64,000 bases of DNA, from positions 179,057,041 through 179,121,040 of the forward strand of contig CM060846.1 of NCBI GenBank assembly GCA_030762175.1, given 5' to 3'. The DNA is from Metallyticus violacea (taxonomy: Eukaryota; Arthropoda; Insecta; Mantodea; Metallyticidae). How positions within the stretch are numbered: the first letter of the stretch is position 1; each line of letters opens with the position of its first letter. A model generated the notes under the pieces. The model ran no database searches, had not been told where the DNA came from, and saw nothing but the letters and a program-made list of their open reading frames with translations. Of this stretch, positions 35,856 to 48,106 are shown piece after piece. A program made the translations under genes and the position numbers.

Positions 35856-37200
35856 GCTGTTTCGGCATGCTTCATGGGCTGTTACTTGCCGGGTCATACT
35901 GATAAATAAATTGTGTCAAAGAAACTCCAATTTTCCATCTCTTTGTTCACCCTAGAGTAACGCTAAGTTCTTGAGGAAGCATGATCCGGAAGGAACCTCT
36001 ATCAAGTTTTATTCTAGAATAGTGTTATCACCTGCGCTAGCGTAATGGTGGGTCATAATTCAAATTTTCTACAAACGTCTCTGTAAGTGGTAGGAAATAA
36101 TTAATTGTGTCTCTTAATTTCAACTTGCCATACACATGAAAAAGAACATTTGGCAGTCTAAAGGTAACGGGTTCGAGTCGTACTTAAAGTGTGACAAATA
36201 TATTTTTTTTTTCGCTGTTCTTTGTTCCGGGAAAGTGCCGTTCGTGTTATCGACCAGTATATCATGCAGTTTTTGCCATTGTAGTGTGCCAAACTTGAAT
36301 TCTAGCTGGAATAAATTATAGTATCACAAAGTGACTTACAGAATGATTAAACAAATATAGATTGAAAAACTTAAATACTTGCTATTTGAAGAAAATTGTA
36401 TAATTTCTCCTTACACATATTCTCAAACAGTTAATATTTATGTGTTAAATGTCATACTAAACAATTTAGTCGTTCTGGAGTTATATGTACAATATATACC
36501 TTTAGGATGGAAGGGGGTAGAATACGTCTCTTTCAAGGAGTTAATGCTCCTATATGTTAAGGAAAGAACATATTGCAGTATAAAGTTCCGTGTGGTCATA
36601 AATTGATTGTTAGTCATCAAATTGATTTGCGTATATTGCAAAAACGAGCAAGAATAAGCAATGATTATTACTCTAACTGTTAGTTCAGAGTGGAAGTAGC
36701 AAATTCCCTGTAATTACATCTTCTACTATCCTGGGGTTTGCCCTTATTGATGTTATAGGGCAGAGTAAACTGAGCAGAGTCTTTATGACGTACTGATGTA
36801 TGTCAGATCACATGATGTTACATGACTTCCTCACGCATAAACATTCAATCGGCCGGAATGCTTGTGTCTCACTTTCTGCTAGCAACCCGGGGTTATCTGA
36901 TTGAAACTGTAGCATTTGAATGACACACATTATACTGTCGTTGTTTGCCGAATTTCTTGGTATATGTGCGTTGCTGCGCGACGTTGCCAGTTAACGTTTT
37001 AAAATATAATTGAAATCGCCAAAATTATAAAAGATAAAAAATGTTGCTAGAACATATATTTCTCTAACCAGTCCCTATACCCTCTTAAAAGAAGAGTATT
37101 CTAAGTCCTTTCCTCTCTGTATACACAAATTAAATAAATAGAATACGCGAAAATAGGCTTCTGGAAGAAAGTTTTACTAATTTAATTATTTGATAGGGAC
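35856..37200. other. Unannotated spacer
   Basis: A B-box-like GGGTTCGAGTCGTAC at 36168 lacks a partner A box. Frames at 36379-36641 on both strands are unrecognised. Confidence 0.4.
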
Positions 37201-37206
37201 TTACCT

Positions 37207-39235
37207 AATCTGAGGTTTACGATAGTTGTGTATATTCTCCAATGATCTTTTATCACAATCTTGGTCACAACGATCACCAAGAATTACACCATTATCATTG
37301 TTCTCGCATTCACCACTATCAACATGATTATCACCAGAATCTGATGCTTCATTACTTACCTGGCGTTCTTATCTTTAAATTTTGGCACTTTTAGTAGCAA
37401 ACGAATTTCTGGAGATAAGTTATCCTTCTGTGCAATCTGGGATGCTATATGAGTATGAATAGGATCTGAACATATAACAAGCAGATTAAACACGTCCTAA
37501 ATTGTTGCATGTCTAGAAAAATTTTGACCATATACTTGTGTATTTCCTAAAATGTTTATTTCTGGCTTCCTGCCCCTTCAGTCGTTCATATTTATCAAAT
37601 GATTCTACATCTATAGAACACACGGCCATCAGAAGTCTGGCATATCGTGGAATTAATATCACACTTACGCCTGTTATTTCTGAACTTAGGGAAGCATTCA
37701 CAAGAAACCTATCAAGTGCATTTCTATCATTACTGGAGCCACTCCCGCCGTGTACACGTTCATGGATTACATGACCCATTTCAGACCGAATCAATGAGTG
37801 ATCTTTGTTGAAAGAGACATTTCTCCTTACTTTTCCTTATCTGTCACTTTAAATGGAATTCTGTGGGATATGGGTAGGACACATTCAAAGAAGAGGACCC
37901 ATCTTCCATGTACGAAGCCCAAAATTATGTCTTTAAATCGTGCTAGATGTATTTATATAATTGCATGTAATCCATTTTTTTGGGAATCAGTACCAGAAAT
38001 GTAACATATTATGATACGGTTATTAACCGTATCATAAGTTTATTAATCATCGATTATTGATGTTATCAAATTATGATGAATTTATATTATTTTTTACTTT
38101 CTACTTCTTTCTAGTTGCATAATAATTCTGAATTTGTTTGCTTAATCCCTTGCAGGATTTTTTTCTGAAGTAAATTTTTTAATATAATTTTAGGAATTGT
38201 GGTTTCGGAATATGTTACATTTTTCTCTATGAATATAATTTTAAAGTTGATTACATTTTTTTAGCGGAATGATTGATATAATACATATGTCTGCATCAGA
38301 ATAAGAACGCTTTTAAATTCCTGTTTATACTGCCTGCGATCACTGCTACTATCACAGCCCCGTTTGTAGACAATACTTATTGTTTCATTTTAATCCATGG
38401 TTCTAATTACTTCCTCTTGCACAGATACAAGGCGTTTAACTATTAGGTCTAGTGGGAACTGCTACTTAACTTCGACCGAAATTTCTGTAGCGTTCATATC
38501 TTCTTTAGTTGATCGATAGCATACTTACCGCCACGGATGGCCGAGGTCGTTAAGGCATGGACTCATGAGCGGGAGGTCTGGAGTTCGAATCCCGCCAGGA
38601 CCTTAGGACCGTCCTCCCTGATTGAGGTTACTTCCAGGTTTACCCCAGCCCTCATAAATGACAAATGCCGGGGAGGTACCCTAAACTTAGTCCTGGAACG
38701 TTTCCTACCTTAAAAAATCCTTTCCCAATATATCATTTCTTCTCATTTCTCATCAAGTGCTCATAGCATGTGGTGCCTCAGTGGTAAAAACGGACGTTAA
38801 ACGCATTAAAGAAAAGCATAGCTTCTTTTGTTTCTCTAACAGCGTAGTATGAAGGATAAATGTTACATTTTGTTTGTTTAACTATTGTGTATGATTATAA
38901 CATACACCTTTAAATAAATAGTTACCTGCTTGAAAACACAGTGCTTCTCTGAAGTATGGAACTGACAGTGGTGGAGCATATTGTAAGCATTTTAAAATAT
39001 TTCTGGCTTTACTAAAAGTGGCCTCTGTAATTTCCTTAAATACTTCAGCTACATTTCGTTTTCCTGATGTCTGTTGAGATACCTGTGCATCAAGAAGCTG
39101 TTTTTCAGATCGTTTTTTGAGTGAGGGATTTCACAGTTCTCTCATCGTTCTTTCTCCGTAATTTTCGGAACGTTTTCGAATACTGCCATCTTCATAAGTG
39201 GAAAGAATATTGCAGGACATTTATGGTAGACCTAC
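37207..39235 (-). pseudogene. Transib (RAG1-related) transposase remnant
   Basis: Minus-strand pieces occur in the order of a Transib-type protein. At 38895-39235 is an N-terminal block (DGSIRKRSENYGERTMREL, one stop, then KKRSEKQLLDAQVSQQTSGK and SKARNILK). YKRGCDSSSDRRQYKQEF at about 38310-38365 matches the FKWGCDG.SG.S.YKQ.F motif and keeps the first catalytic Asp (38351-38353). VHGRWVLFFECVLPISHRI at about 37850-37910 matches LHAWIRFFE..LHISY. The 37513-37794 frame then has GGSGSSNDRN, SSEITGV and QEARNKHFRKY; the Glu (37567-37569) corresponds to the last catalytic residue, RAG1's NESGNK. An acidic tail frame reaches 37207. Stops, frameshifts and a SINE inactivate it. The protein family is recalled from memory. 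Confidence 0.78.
38528..38816 (+). mobile_element. SINE family B inside the Transib remnant
   Basis: The head CCACGGATGGCCGAGGTCGT with B box GAGTTCGAATCCCGCC is followed by a small duplication (GGACCTTAGGACCGTCC), then the standard body and a tail ending AAAACGGACGTTAAACGC. It separates the Transib N-terminal block from the catalytic Asp block. Confidence 0.93.
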
Positions 39236-39719
39236 TTTACAAACTTTCTCAGTTTTTTTCAATACTTTTCTAGTCAGCTGGAATGTTTTACAGCAAAAAT
39301 CTTATTGTTCAACACTTTTCTTCACCGGTTGTAAAAACCATAGTTAAAAGTACTTAATGGCACTTTATTGAACCGCAAATCATCTGATCGCTCGTCTGTT
39401 TCTTGTCACTTAACACTTCATACAGCTCCCTGCGAATCAAGACGAGTGAATAAAATAGTTGTGCTGCAAAAATGAGTGAAAATTAAATAGAATGGACAAA
39501 TAATGTCAAAAAATATTAAAACACATATAAAATATATAAATTTTCTGTATTATAGTGTAGTATGGGATTTTAAATATTTCTACAGTGTTATATAACTAAA
39601 TGAAAAGTCACAGGTTTAAAAAAACTGTTTCTGCAATATTAATATTAAAACGATGTAATACTTTTAGGAATATTTAAATTAAGAGGAAATTATATTGATT
39701 TAAAAGAGTCTATCTGGGC

Positions 39720-40335
39720 TTATTTTTCCATTACTTTCTGATCAAGTTCTCTTATCATTTGCAAGCACACTCTATTCGCATCCTGCCAAAACTTGATGGC
39801 GTCAAAATAACAGGTATGCTTCAAGTCAACAAATATTGCAGAAGAATAGCATTGCTCGTTTGATACGACTTTCCTTGTAAGATACAAATTTATAGATATG
39901 AACCCCTCTTAATATTTAAATTAAAAAAACAAATATAATTTTAAAGTTACATTTTTTTCCAGCTCGAAATTATTAATGACCCATTGTGCATTGTATCTAT
40001 AGTATGAAAACTGTGCGGACATTGCTGATGATAACTGTGACATTTTCATGTATTCCACAAGTAATTCAGTGAAACAGTTGCAAGTTTGAATTCCATCTAA
40101 TGTAAGCGAGGATATTATTTTCTTCTCCACTATTTCTCACGTTTCTATCTGCTTCATTAAAACTGGAGTTCACTTACTGACAATGATACATTTAAAGTAA
40201 ATTCTGGTGCTTGGAAAATCAGCAATTGTCCTGCCATCTGTTAAACGGTCTATAAAACAAAAGCTCTTTTACTGTCTTCTGTTCCATTGATCTACAAATA
40301 AGGATGTGCTTTTGCAAACGATCTTGCATGCCAGT
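39720..40335 (-). pseudogene. Unrecognised broken coding segment upstream of Transib
   Basis: Three minus-strand frames look protein-like and lie end to end with shifts between them. The first ends DRLQKHILICRSMEQKTVKE (about 40240-40335) and passes into FIDRLTDGRTIADFPSTRIY (about 40195-40265). The second is the 69-codon frame at 39921-40130 (MEKKIISSLTLDGIQTCN..). The third is an about 60-codon frame at 39720-39905 ending FWQDANRVCLQMIRELDQKV, MEK and a stop. They may belong to one decayed or intron-containing gene. I do not know the family. It could be an upstream part of the neighbouring Transib element or something else. Confidence 0.35.
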
Positions 40336-40719
40336 ATTAAGAATGAGTTGCCTATGTAACAATTAACAATTTATAGCTATAATTTAGAAATATTTTACAT
40401 ATGTGTTTAATTATCAGCATTACCTTATGGAAAAGAACATGAAAGATCTGTAACAATTTTGAGCAATAAACGTGCAACTACTTCTTTATGTTTTTAGAAT
40501 ATTGTGTGTGAAGTACAAACAAGAACGAAAACTGAGTGCATGTCAGCTTTTTCCAAAATTTAAGCATAAATCTTAAACGAATACAATAATATTAAGAAAA
40601 AATGGGAGAATTAAACAGTGCTTATACTGATATTAACGTATTAAAATGAGGTTACTGATAAAATGAAAGGCCAACACAAATTTGGACATAAGGTTCTTAA
40701 GGACATAATTTTGCACAGA

Positions 40720-41578
40720 ATATGAACATGTATACTGAATTCCTGGTATTCCATTTTTTTTTTGCTCACCCCAAAATAATCTTTTTTTCTGAAGCGCCAA
40801 TTGAAAAATTGTTTTAAACATTTTTTTTTAATATCATGGGGGAGTTTTTGCTGAAGACATATTTTGTGTATCTCCATTAGTATAAAAGATACGGAATATA
40901 ATCTTGTATTTTAAATAGCGCCATTTACATTTTATTCAAGAAAACGCTTGCCTTCCCCAAGAGCAATTCAGAAATGCATCACACTGTACCATTTTAGCCA
41001 AGATATCTATCATACTGTACCATTTTAGTCAAGAAAAATTATAGCCACAATAGCTCAGTGCAGTACTAACTTACTCTGATGAATGACTATAGTACACTGG
41101 TATGTAAGCTAATAAAACGACAATTTGAGAGGTGAGGGAGATGGTTTACCTACCTCCTCCTCCCTCTCAGGTCACCTTTGTTTACATGAACCGGAAATCA
41201 TAAACAAAACCCAGAATTCTAATGCAGTACTACATTGGGTAAAATTTTGCATAATAAAAGCATCAAACAGTTCCGTTTCTTCAATAACTGTGCACTCCTT
41301 ATCGTTTGCAACTTTACTGTTTTCTTGACAAAAAAACGGTACAGTGTGATATCTTTTTTGAGTAGTTCTTTGGATATGATAAATTTATTCTTTAATGAAG
41401 TGTATATAATTCCATTTAAAAAAGTTCTATCCCGTATATCCTACATTAATGGAGATACAAAATGTGTACCCTAAGCAAGAACTCTACCACCTTTTTAAAA
41501 ATAGTTTGCCTGAAACAATTTTTTATTTGACCTAAGGTTCTTTTGGGTGAGCAAGATAAATAGAACAACCTGTATTTA
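40720..41578. mobile_element. MITE-like element with about 150-bp inverted ends
   Basis: 40725-40890 reappears inverted at 41440-41575. The outer part reads ATTCCTGGTATTCCATTTTT, then TTGCTCACCCC on the left, against ACAGGTTGTTCTATTTATC, TTGCTCACCC as the reverse complement of the right. The inner part shares AATTGTTT and ATTTTGTGTATCTCCATTA. Identity is about 65-70 percent. The 550-base centre has no recognisable transposase, so this looks like a non-autonomous DNA transposon. The ACAGG.TGTTC start is common among mariner-type elements. Confidence 0.65.
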
Positions 41579-41764
41579 TTTCTTTGAACAAACAATATTT
41601 TATTTTAGTTTTTGTGAAAATTAAGGTGGGACTAGACCTGATACAAAGCATTTTGTCGCTATTTTTGATGAAGGAACCAATTTGAATCAATAGGCAACGG
41701 GAATAATTCATCCAATTTAAAGGTAAAGAGAGGTTTCAATAATCCAGGTTAGTTTATTGCCGGT

Positions 41765-43320
41765 TCTTGGAAAAATGTTTAGTAAAGTTTTAATATGAAG
41801 CTTACAAAGCTGAGTATCGGAGCATGACGAAATTTCAAAATTCCAGTAGGAGTTTGGCATGGGTTTATAACATGTGACAGCATTTTTACTTTAAAAACTA
41901 TGATGAATAAATATATGGAGTGTAATAGAGGGAAACTGTATAGTATTTTCGTCGATTTTCATAAAGCATTTGACTGCGTGGCACGTAATGCTTTATGACA
42001 GAAATTGTGGAAGAAAAGGCTCTCAGGATAAAGTGTTGAAAGCTCTGATGACAATTTATGAGAGATTAACTTTCTATGTAAAGTGCGGAGGGAACAATGT
42101 GACCCAGATGGTAGACTTTTACAGAGAAGCTAAATAAGGATGCAGTCTTTCACCCCTTTTATTTAACTTATTCATAGTTGGCATTTCAGTAGATTTGTGT
42201 GAAGCTGACTATGATGCACCAATAGTGGCAGATCAGAAAATTCCCGCAATCTTGTATGTAGATGATGTATTGTGCTCAGATTCAGTGACGGGGCTACAGA
42301 AATGCGTTGACAGTCTTGGGATTTATTGTACTACCCGGGGTCTACGGCAAATGTGCAGAAAACAAAGGCGGTTACGGTTAAAAGGGTCGGTTTTCACCAA
42401 GGAAGAATCCTGGTGTCATCAGGTGGAAGAATATAAAATGTTAAAACATCATATATTTAGGTATTAAATTAATCATGCACGGCAAATGGTCAAGGCACCA
42501 CATTTACTACTGTTCACTTCATTTACTAAGGTCCCGGAAATGTCTGCCAGCAATTTACAACAAGTGTATAATGCAAAAATAAGAGCGACAATAAATTAAG
42601 GCGCGGAAATGTGGGGGTGGTACCGAACAGAAAATAAATGACAAATTCGCACTAATTTTATGAAAATAATTCTAAGGTTTGCTAGGAGCGCAGCAAATTG
42701 TGGGGGCGAGAAAAAAGTTCGGCAGCATTTGTGATACAATATTTTTTTTTTAATCGGGGTGATTAAATACTGTTTGACTTAATAAGCGGGGAGATACAAA
42801 GTTAAAATTCGTTTGCTATCAGGGACAATTGAAAAATCTGGAAACGGAATACTGGGCATCTACCATAAAAAGGAGTTTGGAAGCAACAGGAATACGGTGG
42901 GTGTGGGAGTTGGGAGTTAGAAATAGAAGAAATGTTTGGAGGAAAGTTAGAAGGAGATTAATTGATAGGCGGGCAGTGGAATCTGAGTGTTCTAACAAAG
43001 TGACCCTGGAATTACAATCAGAAATAAAAGGGATTGGTGGAGGGAGGCATATATAAATGAAACAGCAGAAGACAGAATGGCAATAGCCTGGCTGCTCCTC
43101 GCGAGTTAGAAAGGGCAGAAAATGACTAATGAGGCAGGCGAAAGAATGTGCCCATGTGTGGTAAAAAGAAAATTGGCTATATATTTATACAAAATGTTTA
43201 GCTACAGAGTGCTGGAGGTTACAGATTCTCCTCGAAAAATTTGTGAGGTCAAGAAGCAGTTTGTAATTTTATCAGGAAGACGAGGTGAGCAAGAGATAAT
43301 CTCTGGCTAGAGAAATCATA
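41765..43320 (+). pseudogene. Non-LTR retrotransposon, 5'-truncated reverse transcriptase
   Basis: The plus strand encodes a decayed reverse transcriptase. Visible parts are a TLKTMMNKYMECNRGKLYS-like finger region at 41890-41945, FVDFHKAFDCV (about 41950-41981), GCSLSPLLFNLFI (about 42138-42176) and the catalytic LYVDDVLCSDS (YVDD at 42255-42266, where YADD is usual), then GLQKCVDSLGIYC. Downstream, YWASTIKRSLEATGIRWVWE at 42847-42906 is the conserved region after the RT domain of arthropod elements. VPMCGKKK near 43148 is a decayed zinc-knuckle ending. The endonuclease domain is absent and stops occur throughout. The clade (Jockey-, I- or CR1-like) cannot be fixed by eye. Confidence 0.85.
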
Positions 43321-45880
43321 GCATATAATGTATTTATATATTTTAAATGTACTTCTGTTGTTTTTTATGTTGTTTATATGTGTATATATTGAATAATGCA
43401 TTTCTCTTGTTTCGTACTCTGTAATTATAAATTTAAAATTCTTATTAATGGCATCAATTTTTTATCCAACATGACGGGGAAAAGGGAGGATTATTTCATA
43501 GTGTTTGCTTGTATTAATTTCTGTGTGTGTTTTTTTCAGCGTTTCACATGTGTAAATTGTAGCACAAGCTGTCTGGCTACACCAGTGCGCGGGTTAAATA
43601 TTTAATTTATGTATCCGCAAGCCATTATTGAAATAAATCCACTTGTTACTTGTATATTAGTTATGAGCATTTTCTTCAATTACAGTCCGCTCTGATTGTG
43701 AACTCATTTTTTGTCTTATTAGTGTAAGCTGCAATGATATTTTTGGGTATGCAGATTGTTATCATGGATTTTTCCCTTACACGTTTGGTGCTTCATACGA
43801 ACGTTAAATTCTCTCTTCCAATTACATTTAATTTATGATCCAATGAATGTAAATGTGCTGAAACCTGTGCCAAATCTTGATAAAACCAGAACGATCATGC
43901 ACATCTAGTAATGCTTGTATGCGACAGCAATGCTTAAACTCCCTCCCAGTAACACAGGCGTGGGGAACGTTGGCTTTTGGCCACGAAAATAGCATCTTCC
44001 AGAAAAATGTGTCTGGAATGAAATGCACGAACACATAACAAATGTTGAAAGAACAATAATCAACATGTACTCTCGACCTCAAATTGGGATCTTATAGCCA
44101 CTAAAAATGCCGAAAAAAATTCTAATTATGTCAGGTCTTAATATAATGTCAGTCATAATGTATACTTCTGTTACAGAGCATCCGTTTAACATGAAGATTG
44201 TCCTGAATACATATTTGGCGTTGGTGCAGTATACGCCCTTCTTTAATAAAAATGCAAAAGAGATTAATTTACCTCTTTTTCTCCCATTTTCACTCAGCAG
44301 GAATAACTTATTTCCTTGTTATGCTGCATGCATTTATGAAGTGCTTCCTGTGCTTGAGCCAGCTTAAAGGGTTCCGTAGCAAAATTGGCAACATACAGCC
44401 TTATAAAATAGGCCGAACTTTCCATCTAGTCTGTAATCGTATGATAACAAATACGATAATACGAGCCTGCAAATGAAACTGTGCCCTATGGTTATTATTA
44501 AATAGCGTGCCTGATTCTCACATCTCCATTACCTCCTTGCCTGTAGATTACTGTAAAAATGAGGTTTATATTTCTTCTAAACAGCATAGTAATAAAAAGG
44601 ACGTCGACGGTGCTGATGATGCTAATGGCCCTTATTTGTCGTTCATAAATTTCTAATATAATCTTAATAATCACGAAATATTTTAATATTTAGCTGACAC
44701 TTTTCCAAAAGAAATTGGAAGCTGTTTTAACAAAAATTAGAAATATTGTTTAGAATTGCAATTTAGCTGCAGAAATGACAATTATTATTGATTTTGATAA
44801 AGAATATACTGAGTTTGTTATTTGTTATGGTTCATTTGTTTGATACACGTATCAAACAATGTAGGAATTAAACGAGCTTAAACGACGATCTCTTAGTTTA
44901 ACACGGTGCATGTTTTGTTTTTGCAATGTGGGGTGCTTTAATGTATTAAAAGTATTACTTTAAGTTCATTTTTTCTTGACCTCATTCTGTTAAGGTACAT
45001 ATTAATTTTTTCAATTTACGACACTTAAGTAAGTGAATTAAGAGACATTCTGTATCAACAATTCAATTCATCACCTTGCCCACCAATGCCGTTTGGGTCA
45101 TATCCTTTTCTATATATGTATATGCATTCACCTAAGGTTGTTACGAAAAACACTGGAAATAAAAGAATGCCTTTAAAGATCTTTAAGACGTTTAAAAGTC
45201 TCTTAGATACTGATAAATTTTAGCAACTACAGGTATACAGGATGTTCTGCTTAGAACTATAAAGAAAAAATACTCAACATTTAAAAACAGAGACGTACAT
45301 TATGGTTGGTGTGTTACAAGATGCAGAAACACTTTAATGTTTAAACAATAATAACAGTGTTTAATAATAGTGTGCATGAGGCTTATACTCCTGCCCAAGT
45401 TCGAGGACAAGCCCAATAGAATGTATTCACTACAGGTAAGAATGTAGGAGGAAAAAAAAAAAAAAAGAAAAAAAAGTTCAGTTGGTATTGTACTTAGCAG
45501 AACAGAAACATACTATTCCTATAAACCCCATGGATAGATTTGGTATATCTGGAGGTCAACTGCAGGTTGCATTGACAATTCTCCTAAACTAGGAGGATTT
45601 GTGCATTAAGTTATGTGGTAAGGTATGCTAATAAACATTTATGTACACTTCAAATGTTCACTTATTTCTCGATAATTCAAGGGGATAATCTTGCATTTTA
45701 GGTATGCACCTGCACTGCATAAATTTAAGCATTTCAAATAAGCTATTTTCTCCTACTGTACAGAAAATGCTTATCAAGAATGCGTATATAATTATGTAAT
45801 ATATAGATTTTGTTAGCAGAATAAACTCTCATTCTATGAAATGTTAGGTAAAAGAGATGAAGCACGACTCTTTAAAAATA
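43321..45880. other. Unannotated AT-rich DNA after the LINE
   Basis: Several 60-90 codon frames (43828-44082 minus, 44107-44476 plus) show no known motif. A purine tract of mainly A lies at 45449-45477. Confidence 0.4.
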
Positions 45881-45889
45881 TTTATTCTC

Positions 45890-46195
45890 AATTGTTTTCC
45901 ATACCATCAAAACCTTTTTAATGTCTTGTGATGTTTTTTCTTGTTATGATATTCTAATTAATTGATATACAGTTATGCTTAAATGTATACATACCAAACA
46001 TTTCCCCCTAACTTTCTTGAGCGAAGTGATAATATTAAAAAGCATGATTGTATGTTTTTTGTACGAAGTGTTTTTTCAATAGGTCTCAGGGAGAGAAGAA
46101 GGGCGGGATTAGATGGGAGATCTGGGTGGGCAAACATTTTTGGGATAATTCTGTCTCCAAAAGCGTTAAATTTCTCTCTTGTAAACTATAAATAT
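45890..46195 (-). pseudogene. DDE transposase C-terminal fragment (copy 1)
   Basis: The minus strand reads FGDRIIPKMFAHPDLPSNPA near 46090-46165, followed by LLLSLRPIEKT. In mariner/IS630-type proteins the equivalent is LREKFGDRIISR..A.PWPPRSPDLTP. DNA around 46150 (GGATAATTCTGTCTCCAAAA, GCGTTAAATTTCTCTC) matches 47455-47500, so the two fragments belong to one family. Both catalytic motifs on either side are missing. Confidence 0.6.
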
Positions 46196-47285
46196 ATCCT
46201 AAAATCATTGGACATATATCTATACCTTTTCTTCAGATAATATCTTAGGAGTTATATTTAGAGACTGTTGTGCATTATTTTAACTAGGAGATGTAATGGG
46301 GAATTACCCATGATTACATTGCTGAATATTGCGGTTCCAAACAATGTCAATTTAATTTTTTTTTGTTTTGTTGTCATTTTTAAGGATTTATTCATCTCTA
46401 TTATGGTAGCGGTACCAAACAACATTTTAAAAATAAGTATTGCAATTAAATAACAGCGACATTTTAAAAATTGCAATACATTTATGTTTTATGTTTCAAG
46501 TTATTTATTTTATAGACCAGAATGCCACAAAATCATTTTCTTTTCTTAACGAAAGTATGCAACTCCAGAATTTACTTAGGAGTCACGCAATACCGTTTCT
46601 AGAGCTACAAGACGAACAAGCTTAATTTACAGAAGTTTTTCCGATTGTCAATTTATCCTCGATATTGTACTGGCGCAGTACTAAAGCATATTCATATAAA
46701 ACTGCTGCTGTGATTTTCTTTTCTTAAGTAATGTAAGAGTCGGATATATATATATATATATACACTATTTATACAAAATGCTGAGAGTATCAATATCCGT
46801 AAGTGGCAATGTGAAAGTTATAGTAACCACAACATTTTATATTAAAATGCTTATCTTAACATTTATTTCTTAATATTTGTATCATTGGCTACAATATTTT
46901 TATTATGTTTGTATGTATAATTTGATAGATTTGAACTGTGATATTCCGCAATGTATATCAATATTTATAGAACTAAAGATTGTATACATCATTATAGTTG
47001 GTGATTTCCTCGCTAGATGTCCCACACTATATTCTATAAAAATACGTTATTTAGTTAATGATTGCAAAATTATATACGCATACTTCTATGGAAAATAGGA
47101 CCTGCTCAGAATCTATGGTGAAAATAGTATTTTCCCACATTCAAGGATATTGTATTCCAAGGATATTCCAAAATAAACCTTGTGTGCGTATGTGTAAGGT
47201 ATTACAATCATAAGGTATTACAATCATAAAAAATAAAGAACCTAGGATAAAATGAATATAATAAATAATTTGGAATTTTAGAATG
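46196..47285. other. AT-rich spacer
   Basis: Contains a small local duplication (GCGGTTCCAAACAATGTCAA at 46331 and GCGGTACCAAACAACATTTT at 46409) and the TA run. No gene recognised. Confidence 0.4.
46746..46763. repeat. (TA)9 microsatellite
   Basis: A short pure AT dinucleotide run. Confidence 0.9.
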
Positions 47286-47289
47286 CTAT

Positions 47290-47745
47290 TTTCAGAGAGG
47301 TAACGTCAATAATGTCCTTTTCTTGGCATCTGGGTTCTTTGAGTTGTTCGGTCGTGGTAGTATTATTTTGTACAATCTTCCTTTCAATAGACTCCCAAGA
47401 AAGATCTCGGACGGCGTTAAATCAAGATATGTCAATGGACAAAGGATTTATTTTTAGATAATTCTGACTCCAAAAACGTTCAAGTTCTCTCATGTTGACA
47501 CAATGAATAAATGCCGGTATACTTCAGTGCTGTTTGTTTAAAAATAAAGATATAAACAAATAAAAGTAGAGCCTATAATGCGAATGTCTGCGAAACACCC
47601 CACACCTTACTCCGATTAATGCAATCGCTCTTCATGCACAGCAGGAGGATTTTCTGTTAACCCGTATATTCGTATTAAGAGTTTACATATTCGCTGAGAT
47701 GGAACCATGCTTCATCCGTAACCCAAGTGACGGCTAAAATGCCGG
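47290..47745 (-). pseudogene. DDE transposase remnant (copy 2, longer)
   Basis: The minus strand begins with DEAWFHLSEYVNS at about 47679-47717, containing the first catalytic Asp of this group (usual form TDEAWFHL.GYVNSQN.R.W). ENPPAVHEERLH comes next (usual AENPH..HE..LH). Then, across frameshifts, MRELERFWSQNYLKINPL corresponds to the LR..FG.R.ISR.. segment shared with the 45.9-kb fragment. The part with the second Asp is deleted. Confidence 0.72.
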
Positions 47746-47828
47746 GACAGAGTAAGAAAACCATAAATAAAACCGAACACGTGGTTCGGTTTCGTGGTTT
47801 GCCACATTGTCCCACACACCATACGAAT

Positions 47829-48106
47829 CGCCACGGGTGGCCGAGGTCGTTAAGGCGCAGACACGTGAGCGGGAGTTCGGGGGGGTTTGAATTCCGCCTG
47901 AATAGTCCTCCCTGACTGAGTTTTTTTTCAGATTTTCCTCAGTCTTCATAACTGGCAAATGCTGAGGAGGTACCCTAGAACTTAGGCTCGGGACGTTTCC
48001 TTCCTTAAAAAAAATCCTTTTCCAATATATCATTTCATTTCATGTATCACCAGTGTTCACCGCCTATGGTGCCTCAGTAGTAAAAACGGGCGTTAAACAC
48101 TATTAA
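47829..48106 (+). mobile_element. SINE family B
   Basis: The head CCACGGGTGGCCGAGGTCGT is well kept; the B box is damaged (GGGGTTTGAATTCCG). The complete body follows to CACCGCCTATGGTGCCTCAG and AAAACGGGCGTTAAACACTA, with an A run after it. Confidence 0.93.

Noticed and set aside
37798..38004. 68-codon plus-strand frame
   Set aside because: It is the opposite strand of the Transib remnant's FFECVLPISHRI region.
46258..46476. Overlapping frames on both strands
   Set aside because: Short, low-complexity, and overlapping a small local duplication; no family motif.
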